A DNA stretch of 64,000 nucleotides from Heterostelium multicystogenum (taxonomy: Eukaryota; Evosea; Eumycetozoa; Acytosteliales; Acytosteliaceae): positions 1-64,000 of the forward strand of contig RCNN01000064.1 in assembly GCA_003667245.1 (NCBI GenBank), in the 5' to 3' direction. Of the stretch, positions 1-11,021 are shown in pieces. Position 1 is the stretch's first letter, and the number at the start of each line of letters is the position of its first letter. A program made the position numbers and the translations under genes. The notes under the pieces were generated by a model. It saw only the letters and a program-made list of their open reading frames with translations, had not been told where the DNA came from and searched no databases.

Positions 1-179
1 CAATAGCATAGTATATAGCAATATTATATATCATTTATCAGTAATAACAATAACAACTACCTATCAACAGTCAGTCAGCCCAAAGAAATAGATTTCTGCA
101 TTCGCTTCTCAAAAAATTAGATCGTAGCCTTTGCTGCTTGTTTTATTGTAGTGATTCATTTGGGAATGATTTGTCGTTT

Positions 180-3100
180 ATGACTTCAGTAGTAGCAGCA
201 GCAGCAATGATCAATGGTCTTGTATCTCATGACAATGTCACTTTAAACAATAACAACAACAATAGCACAACAACAACAACAACACAATAACAATATCAAT
301 AATAGTAGTACTACTGCTATAACAATAAAACAACAGTTATAATAATAATATTAGTAACAACAGTCCAAATACCAATGACATCAGAATCATCACCAACAAA
401 CAACAACAATAATAATAATAATAGTAGTAGTAGTAGTAGAAGTAGTAACGATAATAGTAATACAATGTTGCATCATTCAGATGAAAATGGTAGTGGATCT
501 ACATCATCATCATCGGTAATGAATAGTAGCAACTCTGTTGATAGTAAAGGTGCTGAAAGTAAACCAAACGAATTTCTATCATTCAAGAGCAACGATGACG
601 ATGATGATGACAGTGCACTAGAAGATGTTGAATTGAACAACTTTTCAGATGTAGAGAATGAGTTTATGGACACATCAAAAAGATGACACAATATCATCTC
701 TTCAATACAATAATAATAATTAATAATTATAATAATATTAGCAATAACGAAAGTGGCACCAGTAGTATATCAATGACCGATGAAAAACAACAGCCACAGC
801 CACAATCAAATGATTCATTTATATCACAGCAGCAGCAGCAGCCGCAGCACAATACTCCACAGCAACAACAGTACAGCACTCCACAGCAACAACAATCTTT
901 AAATAGCCCTTATCATCCACAATCACCGCTTGTAGCCACTGCTGTTCATACTCCACAACAACATCATACTCCACAACAACATCATACTCCGCAACAACAT
1001 GTCAATACTCCGCAGCAACATGCTAATACTCCACAGCAACATTTAAATAGTCCTTACCATCCACAATCACCTCCTGTTGCCACTGTTGTTCATACTCCAC
1101 AACCACAGTATCATACACCGCAACATTCACCTTTGAACACAGTTGCTCCTACAACAACTGGAGCAACAGGTCTTGATAATAATAATAGAAATATTCAACA
1201 AACACATTCACCTAATTTTAATCAACAACTACAACAACAACAGCAAGTAAAGTTACCAACAACTCTGGGAATTGCTAATAATTTATCACCGCATACAGTT
1301 TCACCAATAGCCACAACACCACCAATATCTCAATCAATGCCAATGTCACAAATATCGCCTGCTCAAAGTAATATTTATAACCAATCATCTCAGCAAAAGC
1401 CTACTACTCCACAGACATCCGATTCATCTATATTGTATAACCAACTCGCTCAGCAAAAGCCTACTCCAACCACTCCAAACCAACAACCACAGCAACAAAC
1501 AATTGTTACTCCACCTCCACAGTTGCCACTACCTCAGTCGCAGCCACTACCCCAAACACAGGTACAGCAACAACCAAGAGTAACACCGCAACCCCAGACC
1601 CTCTCTAGTTTACCACCACAGCTACAGCAGTATCAACAGAGTCAGATTCCGCCGACTCTTTCGTCTCAGCCATTTGGTTTTCAAAATTCAACTCAGCTCA
1701 ACTATAAGCCACCTACAAATCCAAACGTGCAACTGTTACAGCAACAGACACAGCAGTATAAACAAATGCCACAAACAGCCTCAACAGACACAACAGCCAC
1801 AGGCCACCACCTCCATTACCTCAGGCTTTTTCAAACTATTACTCAAGCACCATCCACCTTACCTTTACCATCCTCTCTTACCCAACCATCATCAACTTCT
1901 ACATCCGCGTTAGGAGCACAACCGAACTCACCAATTACTACAACAACTACAACCACAACTACTACAAAAACTTCGAATACACCTACTCCCACACTTTCAA
2001 CAACAGGATTACCAAACCCTCAAGTACCCCTTGCGAAACAGATGCCAATCAGTAAACCTCTTCCAACTTCTATAAATCCACCACCTCCACAGCTCAGTCA
2101 TCCATTTCAAACTAATCCTCCACCTACAGCAGTACCACTAGCACCACCCACAATAACCGTAAGTCAACCAACACCAGCTCCTACAGCACCTCCTCAGGTA
2201 CCAGTGGATTGAAAATGAAAAGAAAAAAGAAAAGAAAGAGTGATAAAATCGAAAAGAAGGAAAAGAAAAAGAGCAACAGCAGCAGTTCAAGTAGCAGTAG
2301 CACAAGCAGCGCCAACAGCTCCACCAACAGTGAAGTCGAAATGTATAAAAAGAAGTTTTTAGAAGCCACCCAACTAAGAAAAATGGCTACAGATCCGGAT
2401 TACAAGACTCCATTCCAATCTATAGAGGATGCCGAACAAAGATTGGCTTGTTTTGAAATTTTTTTCAGAACTGGAAACGAATATAAGTAAGTTCTCTTTG
2501 TTCTTCTGAACCTTAATTCGCCCATTATTAATCAACCATCCATTTGTTATCCAATTAGTTACACATGAAAAGTGTAAAGAAATGCTAACTGAAACATTTC
2601 AAAATGTCGATAGATTTGTCAAGTCCATATATAAGCTGTCGGAACGCCAGCTGAATCGAGCTTGTTTACCAGGATACAGAGAGGAGAGTTTGATATTGGA
2701 CCGACTGATAATCAAAGACATCCAGAGTACATACATCATCGCAATCAAAGAATGTTTCAGCAGCATGTATACCTGAAACAACAGCAACAGCTGCAGCATC
2801 AACAGCAATTAATGCAACAGACATCCACAAATACACCGTTACTTTCGCCTGCAAGCGCAGCACATCCACAGAGCTCACAATCACTCCAAAACTCGCCACA
2901 TCCTCCAACCATCGTATCGCCCTATCCCCACACCACACCAAATACACCAGCATCCCTCCCACCCAACATCCAAAGTCCACCAACATCTGGCGCCAACAAC
3001 ACCATAAACAACATCAACGCAGCACCAAACTCTATGATTTCATCACCAATTGTTGGTCCAACAACAAGCAATCATAATCCAATTTCACCAAACTATCCAA

Positions 3101-3400
3101 ATCAACCTCCGACAGCAAAGACCCCTGAAATTAGCGGCATCAACAATAACACCATTGTAAATAACAATGTAAATGTGTCACATACTACCAATAATAATAA
3201 TAAACAATTTAAAATCGCCAAATCAAATCACTCCACCAATTAACAATAATACTTTTTACAAACCAACAACATCACCATCAGAACTAACTAACAACAACAA
3301 CAATAATAATAATATTAATAATAATGGTGAACAACAGACATCATCACTACCTGTTACCGTTGTCAAAGGACATGAGTCACTACTGGCGCCAGAGTTGTAA
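180..3400 (+). CDS. Gln/Pro-rich protein with GLTSCR1 (BICRA)-type motif
   Basis: Probable subunit of a SWI/SNF-type chromatin remodeller, in the nucleus. The best start is the ATG at 180, followed by an Ala/Asn/Thr-rich head; an acidic Ser/Asn-rich stretch follows (375-686). A long Gln/Pro/Thr region (683-2212) contains His-Thr-Pro-Gln-Gln repeats and a Lys/Ser-rich linker follows. Around 2380-2470 lies the conserved segment, with PDYKTPF then EDAEQRL, the signature of the GLTSCR1 conserved region in BICRA/BICRAL of non-canonical BAF complexes. An intron probably occupies 2487-2558 (GTAAGT...TTAG). The next exon encodes a helix (KCKEMLTETFQNVDRFVKS) and then a Gln- and Pro/Ser-rich tail. The frame must change several times (about 285-375, 684, 2205, 2560, 2660 and 3200), always in or near repeats or short runs, so the exact product is uncertain. 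The family call rests on one short motif. Confidence 0.55.
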
Positions 3401-3733
3401 ACACCTTAAGCTAACGACACCAAACACCAACACACTCTAATACCAAGAAATAATAAAACATAATAAAAAAAAACAATTAAAAATAGAAACTATATTAATA
3501 ATAAATCGCATGTACATACATCCATTTACAAAATAGGTTATCAAATTATTTCGTAACAACTTTATTACTTAAATTGTATCGGTGTTTCTTAAATTTAGAA
3601 ATCCAATGATTATGAATAATCTAATATAATATTAAATTTTTAAATTCTATTTTAATATTATTAAAATAGGAGTTTAAATGTTGTTGTTATGTTTATTTAT
3701 TTCATAGTTGTTGTTAGTTTGATATTTGTAAAA

Positions 3734-6264
3734 TGAATAATAACAATATAACTTTAGTTTTCCAAAACCTACCACATCTTTTGACCAAATTTCACTATCC
3801 AACAACGACCCTTCATCTAAAAAATTAAATCAATTCTTTTCTACTCCTACATCTTTTTCCAAAACATCATTGTTTGGAACTCCAACAGAACCAAATCATC
3901 AAAACAATTATAATTTATCAAACACAAACAAAGAAAAACATTCACTTATTCAAACCAATTCTTCTAATCAAGAACAACCTCCCAAAAACAAACATGAAAA
4001 TGTTTATAAACAACCAATTACACCACAGTTAAATAGTAATAATAACAGTTTCACCTTTTCTCCCTATCCAGATTTTAATATTAGTAAAGATTCTTTATCT
4101 CCTATTCTTGTACCCAGACCAACTAAACAACAAACTTCATTACAATATGATGACATTAAATCAACACCAGTAAATAATAACCAAAACTCACAAATTGAAT
4201 CTCATATAATTCAAAATGATATTTCTGAACTAGATATTGAAGCTCCATTAGTATCTTTTAAAAAAACTATTAGAATCAATAGGTAAAATCATTTGAAAAC
4301 ATATAATAGTATTGACATCTGATTGATTGATTTTACTTTAAAGAGGAGTTTGAAGTTGAATACTCAAAGAGCGAAAGTTGTATTGAACATTTAAATCAAA
4401 GGATCAAAATTCTTGAAAAGGAATTAAGTTCAAAAGATAATCATATTAAAAACATTACAAAATGAAAATCATATTTTATCTTTGAAGCTCAATGATGTAG
4501 ATGTCCAATTTAATAAAATCAATACAGATTTTAAAACAACAACTATTCTTATCTCAACAACTAATGAAATTTTAAATGAAATTGAATTAAAGAGAGATAC
4601 AATAAATCAGATGATGAACCAAGTTGAGCAAAACAATATGGAATCGAATGAATTTATCCAAGGATTTACTTCCAAGTTGGAGATTATGTCTGACCAAATA
4701 AAGTCAAATGAAGTTATGATCAAAGAGAGTATGTATTATTATCAAATATATTTTCTTTTGCTAAATAAATATTTCTTAGAAAATGAGAATGAGAAGACTT
4801 TGGTGAAGGAAATAGAAAAAGTTAGAATTTCTTATGAAGAAGAAATTAAACATCTCCAAGATAAAATATGTAACTATATTTAATTTTTAACTTAATAATT
4901 CTAAGTCTGACATTGCCATTTCAGTGAAGTATAAACTAGACTACAATCAATTAGAGACAGATTTTAAATCTTTGATCAAGAAGAAAAATACCTTAGATAG
5001 TGAGTTAGTAAATAAGATAGATGAGTTGGAAACTCAAAATAAGAGTTTGGAAGAGAAATCAGTTCAAATCTCTCAACTTTCCAATGAGTGTCATTCCTTA
5101 AAAGAGTCTAAGATTGACTTGGAAAAGGAAGTTTCTTTAATCTCTGCACAATTATCTGAGAAGTCAGGATTATATGATAAAATGATAAAAGAATTAGAAG
5201 AACACAAAAATTATTTAGAAAATCAGCAAAAATTATATGAGAGTGATAGAGAAGATTTTGAAATGGAAAAAGAAAAGTATTAATGATTTATCATTATTTT
5301 TTCCCTTTTTTACTAATTTTATTTCATTAGGCTATCCCAACAAATTAATAATCAAATTACCGAGATTGAGGAATTGATAAAAGAAAGAGAAACACTCTTA
5401 GTTTCAAATCAAACTACAATCAGCTGGAATTGGTTCTTTCTAATATGAATGATCAAGTTAATTATTTAACTCATAAAAATGAAACTTCCAATGAAAGAAT
5501 TCAATATCTAGAGAAAGATGCAGAGGTTCAATTTGAAGAAAATAAAAAGCTTATCAATGAGAAGAATGAACAAGAAAATGAAATCAGTCAAATTCAATTG
5601 AAATTATCTGAAAAAGAAAAGTTTGTTCAAACTCAAACCTCAAAGATCAATGATTTAGCAATAGAATTAGAAAAGTCACTAAAAGACAGAGACTTACAAT
5701 CTAAAAAGCTACAAGTATCTATTTTTAATATAATTGATAAATTTATTTGACTAACTATAAATTTTAGGAAAAGAATAATCAAATAGAGCTTCTTACTGTT
5801 AGAAATAATCAATTGAAGTCTGAAAAAGAAAATTTGTTAGAAAAAAATGAGGAATTACAAAAGTTGTTTGATCAAAAGTGTAAAGAATTGTCCATTCTTA
5901 ACGAACAGCAGCAACATCCATTACAAAAACAAACCTTATTTCAATCATCATCCAGTCAATTGGAAATAGTTCCTTACTTTCACCAAAAAGAAACCAGAAA
6001 AACTTCTACTCCTCCGTTACCAGACTTTACTCCAAGCCTGTTGGCAGATCCACCAGAACAAAAAGAAGAAATCAACAATTTTGTGCATCAAGTACCTATT
6101 CCACCCATTCCAGAGAAGCAAGTAAGTTTAATTTAAAATATGTTTTTTTATAATATTAACGGGATCTAAACATATAGGCAAAAGTTAGATGTATAATAAA
6201 AAGAAAAACCAAGACTACTGCTTCTAAAAATGCACCTGTTACAGGTCCCGCTGTCTATGAATAA
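3734..6264 (+). CDS. Long coiled-coil protein
   Basis: I do not recognise the family. The N-terminal third (about 3743-4283) is Asn/Ser/Pro-rich and unstructured. From 4345 on, the protein is almost pure heptad-type coiled coil rich in Glu, Lys, Leu and Gln, with a Pro-rich C-terminal tail (6000-6120). Splicing reads well: introns about 4283-4344, 4729-4779, 4869-4923, 5278-5331, 5714-5768 and 6120-6179, each GT...AG, and the last exon ends at a TAA at 6262-6264. Three single-base breaks must be bridged. They lie at the start (ATG at 3734 is one base out of frame with the exon), at the A5 run 4448-4452 (one A too many), and near 5422 (one A too few). It could be a cytoskeletal, centrosomal or Golgi tether protein, but the sequence does not say which. 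Confidence 0.7.
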
Positions 6265-6354
6265 AACTATTGACCTTTAATTATCTATTTGGAATAGTAC
6301 AATGTTTGGTTGTTTAATTATTTTCTATGTATTAATGACAATTAATTATGATTT

Positions 6355-7660
6355 TTACTGTACATGTAGTTGATTGTGGTGGTATTGTTGAATAACCATG
6401 TGATTCAATTGTAGTTGTTGTTGTACTTTTCTAACAGTTGCCCTAATCATAAACTGCTCTCTGCTCAACGATCTTACATTCTTTAAGTATTCATCCAATG
6501 TGATTCTGTTCAAGTGTAGAGCCTTATCCAAGTAGTAAAGTGCATCCTCAATTGTCATATCCTCAGACACCAACGACAAAAGCTGTTTCTGCAATGCGTC
6601 TTTGGGAGCAGAGAGTGAATCTATATCTAATTCCTTTTCATCCTTTTCATTTTCCTTTATCCATACATCGAGCTGTTCATTCTTCTCGGTGGTTGATATG
6701 ATTAGTTTTTCAAGAACATCCATATCAGATTTTATAATCTCCTCATCTTGTGTCAACTTTATGGCCTGTTCTTCAAGTGTTGCGTTGTGTGCAATATAGT
6801 GCTCGATTTCTTTGGATGTAGTATCATAGAATGATGAAATTATCTCCTGAAGTTTCTCGGTACATTTATGAAGTACTTCATCGCGTTCGTTCTTCTTTTG
6901 GGCAGCGAGAGCCATGGCTGCAGCTTCTTCCGCTGCCTTTGGTGAGGCACTAACTGGTGATGCTGCAACAACTGGAGGAGGTGTTGCTGGCTTATTGGTA
7001 ATTGGTATACCTGTTGGTGAAGCATTTTGTTGTTGAACGATCATCGATTCAGCATATGTGGGTGGTGGTTGGAGTTGATTCATGTTACTCCAGCTATTAT
7101 TCTGTTGTGGTGATTGCTGCATTGGATATGGAGGTGGACTAATGTTTGGTATTGGCTCTACTTTCTTCTTTGTGACTAAAGGTGGTGTAGAGCTGTAGGT
7201 GTCACACAAGTATTTGATAGCCTGTGATACGTTTGATGACCATGTCCAATGCGAAAGATAATGATGCAAACAAATTCCATTATCACCAACGTGAGGGTGA
7301 CCTTTAACAATCTCCATCTCTGGTGTAGGATCCAAAATGATCTGTGGTGGTGCAAAAGGATAGCTATCTGGTAACCAAGCAATAATAGGAATATGATATA
7401 AAAACTGTTGATACTTGATAGGTATCGTACCCTTTAAGTAAATTAAATTACCAACTCTATCTATATATCTAGATGTTAATACTAATGACTCAACAGATAT
7501 CTATCTATATATACATACTGGCTCCATAGTAAGGTTGAAGGTTTGGAAAGAATCTAAATAGGTCGGTAGTATCAGTTCTAATACGTTGAGGGTCACGATA
7601 CACTCTCAAGTGTGTGTTAGATATGAATATCACCGTATTAATCTTGGTATTTATATCCAT
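6355..7660 (-). CDS. tsg101: ESCRT-I subunit TSG101/Vps23
   Basis: ESCRT-I component that binds ubiquitinated cargo and P(T/S)AP motifs on endosomes during multivesicular body sorting. Exon 1 (7660 down to about 7519, ATG at 7660) and the next exon give a UEV domain: FPNLQPYYG, then IYLKGTIPIKYQQ, PDSYPFAPP and GHPHVGDNGICLHHYLSHW. A Pro-rich linker follows (about 6900-7160), then a coiled coil and a C-terminal steadiness box with LDEYLKNVRSLSREQFMIRA. This is the full TSG101 order and normal length. The donor GTATGT at 7518 with the acceptor at 7469-7470 gives a 50-nt intron, but the phases disagree by one base, so either a base is missing or the junction differs. The rest of the gene (below 7468) is one open frame. 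Confidence 0.88.
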
Positions 7661-8059
7661 TTTGATAAGTAGTAGTAGTATATTCAGTTAATTTAATAAC
7701 TAAACTTTCTTTCTTATTTATCTTTATTTCTATGGTGATGTGATATGATAATAGTTATTTTAAAAACTAGTTTAACAGAAATACAATAATATTTGCAAAA
7801 AACAAAAAAAAAGTTGTTTGGTGGGTCTTGTTAACTTGGGAATCAGAAATTAATTCAAAAGCTTGTGAGCTTTGTAAGTGTAAATATCTAAAGTATATAT
7901 ATGTTTATAATTTTGAATCACACTGTTATGGTGTTTCAATTTATTTAAAGTTGAAATCCTATGTCTATTTATTATTTCTATTGTTTTGTTTGTTTTCTCT
8001 TTTGTGTTGGTATGTTGCATTTACAATGAATGTTGTAAATAAATGTGTAAAATATTATA
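7661..8059. other. Intergenic, A+T-rich
   Basis: Spacer between the 5' end of the TSG101 gene and the 3' end of the formin gene, both on the minus strand. It should hold the TSG101 promoter. I see T- and A-runs but no convincing coding exon; the open frame at 7828-8067 is compositionally like intergenic DNA. Confidence 0.5.
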
Positions 8060-11021
8060 ATCAGTAATTAATTGTTAATAGTATTATCGTTTGCACTATT
8101 GATAAATCTTCAACTGCCGATATGATTTCTTCTAATTGAATTGTTGGTTGATGTTCTTCCACTTCTCTGGCCAGTTCTACTTCTACTGGTACCTCTTGTT
8201 CTTTATCTTGTTCGGATGCTTGTTGTTGATCTGCTTGTTGTTGAAGTTCAATTTCTTTTGCCTTTTGCTCTTTTAGTAGTCTCTTTTTCTCCTTTTGTTC
8301 TTCTCTTGCAATCTGTTGATTACGCAGGGTTACAACCTTTTTTGAAAACTCTGTGAGAAGTTATAGATGTTGCCAAAGAAATCTTTGGTGGTGATGGTAT
8401 TGTCCTCACCAAAGAAGGTGACACAATCGGTGAACTGCTTGAGTGTTGTTGTAGATAGCTCCTGGGAGCTGTTGGACACTGGATATTGGGCCTCGTAGAA
8501 TGGTCTCATGAGACCACTGTAGTTTGGATCAACCCTTCCTCATTGATCTCTTGCTGTAGCTGCTTGAATCTTTGGTTGATGTGCTCGACATCATCCAACA
8601 AAGACTCGAGTTGAGATATTAATGGAAGAGGCCTCTAGCAGTGAAAGATCATCGTAGAAGTTAAGAAGCTCCGACTTGTTTTCACGTACATATCTCTCAA
8701 TAAAGTCGATGACGGTGTGCTTCTCGTCACGTGACTTTGTCTCTGAGAGCTTGGCAAGACTGTCAAGACGGAAACCCTTTCCGTGGAGATAGGACTGTCC
8801 ACGATTGAGGATGGAACCGACGTGGAGAATTACTTTAAGCATCTGACGGAAACGGCTACTGGATTTTACCTGCTCGATAGCCGCACCGAGTGTTTGGAAC
8901 TGGGTGGACAATACTCTCATCATCTCAATGACCTCTGCTCTAAACAAAAATGTTTGAACTCTTTGCTTCAAACGGTCGATTCCCATCATCTCAATGAAGA
9001 AACGTTCAGCCAGACCAAGCATTGAGACGTCGCCAGTGAATTCTGAGAGCTTGACAATCTCTTCCTCTGTAATGGCAACATAGCATCAAGTGCGATCAAC
9101 TGCCTCAATAGAGAGCTTGCTTTCGTCATATGTGACAATAGCCTCTTTGATGTCACCTGAAAGATAGCTTGAATTGCGATAAAAGAATGCAGGCATTGTT
9201 GGCACGACGCAAATCTAGGAGATTGACAGTGGTTCAATGCTTTGGAAGACTTTTCACGACTGATTGGCCTGCTTGGGTTGGTGGCGAAAAGGCTGAACCA
9301 TTGCTCTACCAAGCTTTGATCTTTGTCGTTTGACTTGACTGGCGAAAGGCTGTCCCAGAAGGACTCCTTCAGCTTATCCTTTGGAATGACACTCCAGTGC
9401 AGTTGTCTCATCTTTTTCTCTTTGAATAGTTTGCTTCTTTTTCAATCCATAAGACTTTAGTCCTACGGGTGGGGGAGGTGGTGCTGGTGGTGCGGGTGGT
9501 GGAGGTGGTGCTGGAATACAGGCTGGTTGATCTCCACTTGCCGAAGCTTCATTGCTCACCTGCTTATTTTCATTGTTTTCACTTGGACTGCTTACTGGGA
9601 TACCAGATGATTCTTTAATTGTATCGATAATTGGGATGTTTGGATTTGAATTGGACTTCATGGACATTCTGCTCTTGAATCTAACCAATAACAGAACCCA
9701 AGGAGTTGAGGGAACTCTTGTTTTTCGGTCGTTGCTCTCATTGGTCTGGTTGGATCAGTTGGATTCTTCCACTCCCAGTCGATTTTTCATTCTATTCTTG
9801 AGCTTATTAATAGTATTCTCACGCTTTTGCTTCAACTGGGTCGACTCTGTCTTGGATCTAGTTTGGAACTTATTAGGAAACGTGTAGCTATATTGTCAGA
9901 GGAAAGAGGTGCCTGGCTAGAGTGGTGTTGTTGTTCTCTTAAAACTGAAATTCTTTTCCAGTCCTTTGGACCCGAAGGATTAGAAAACTGCTGAATTGCA
10001 ACTTCAACTTCTTCTTTTGAATGGTGTCCTTCGAACAGGAACTAATCAAAAAGATATTTATTAATTTAATAGATACTATGGTGATGATAATTTATATACA
10101 TACTCTAACTTCATTATTTGGTAGTCTTTGAAGCATGACAGTATCGTCATGGTTTGCATAAATAGTATTTAGAACCAAATCACTTATTCTATAAAAGATT
10201 CTACACAGCTGGACCGTCCTCCTCAATGAAGAGCATACCCTGTGCCATCTTTCTCTTGGTAAATGCCTCCAGAGCTGTTGTAGTTACATCATTTTGTAAA
10301 ATACCTTTCTACAATAATTAAAAATAGTTAGACACTAATGGTTTTAATGTTGATTGGAAACTAGAGAACTTACAATTGAAAACTTCTTATATGATTTACA
10401 TTGTATTATAATCTTATTGGCGAATGTTACTTCATGTTGATTCTGACGTATGATTGGAGTGTCTCTTTCTGTCAGGTAAATATAACCGATATCTAGTTCC
10501 GCCAATGAGTGTATATATTTCTTTGTTTTATCTAATCTATGTACAAGTATACCTTCCTCTCCGGAGATTGGTCTGATAAATATCACTAAATAAAATGGCA
10601 ATCAATTGTTAGTCCAATGGTGCAAGGAGTTCAGTGCTGCGTATTCATTTTACTACATACTGGAATCCCTGAGGGCATCAATTTCCAACTCATAGTTGGA
10701 TTTTCTTTTTGACAAAAGAAAATAGTGAACTGAATTTAGATGACCAGTCGGGGTGGTGGTGCATCTATAATAGTTGGAATGCTAATTGTTTTATTGGATA
10801 TCTTTTGTTGCTGTTGCTGCTGGTGTTGTTCATTGTTGCTAATATTGGCAATGTTGTTATTTTGGTATTGGTATTGGTGTTAATGGTGAGGAGGGTGAAG
10901 CCGACACCAGACCTGGAGAAATACTTAAACGTCTCTGTCCAGAGTCGACCTTGCTCAATAAATCATTATTGGGTGGTAGAAATAGCATTATATAACTATC
11001 TACTACAATATCATTATCCAT
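8060..11021 (-). CDS. Formin (GBD/FH3, FH1, FH2), frame-disrupted
   Basis: Actin nucleator and elongator. Read on the minus strand from about 11021. A Ser/Pro-rich head leads to a segment with KSNYELEIDALRDSS and to GBD/FH3-like exons (10373-10585, 10190-10315, 10000-10110). A short FH1 lies at 9464-9514, with three Pro runs broken by Ala. The FH2 domain begins with MRQLHWSVIPKDKLKESFW (about 9411) and continues through LAERFFIEMMGIDRLKQRV and FRLDSLAKLSETKSRDEKHT to about 8370. A charged coiled tail ends near 8060. At least seven single-base breaks are needed to follow the protein: near 10205, 9860, 9770, 9690, 9410, 9230, 9165, 9110, 9075, 8625, 8545 and 8355. The residues keep matching FH2 after each correction, so the decay is in frame only. 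It is either a very recent pseudogene or poor consensus sequence. Dictyostelids have about ten formins; I cannot say which one this is. Confidence 0.8.
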
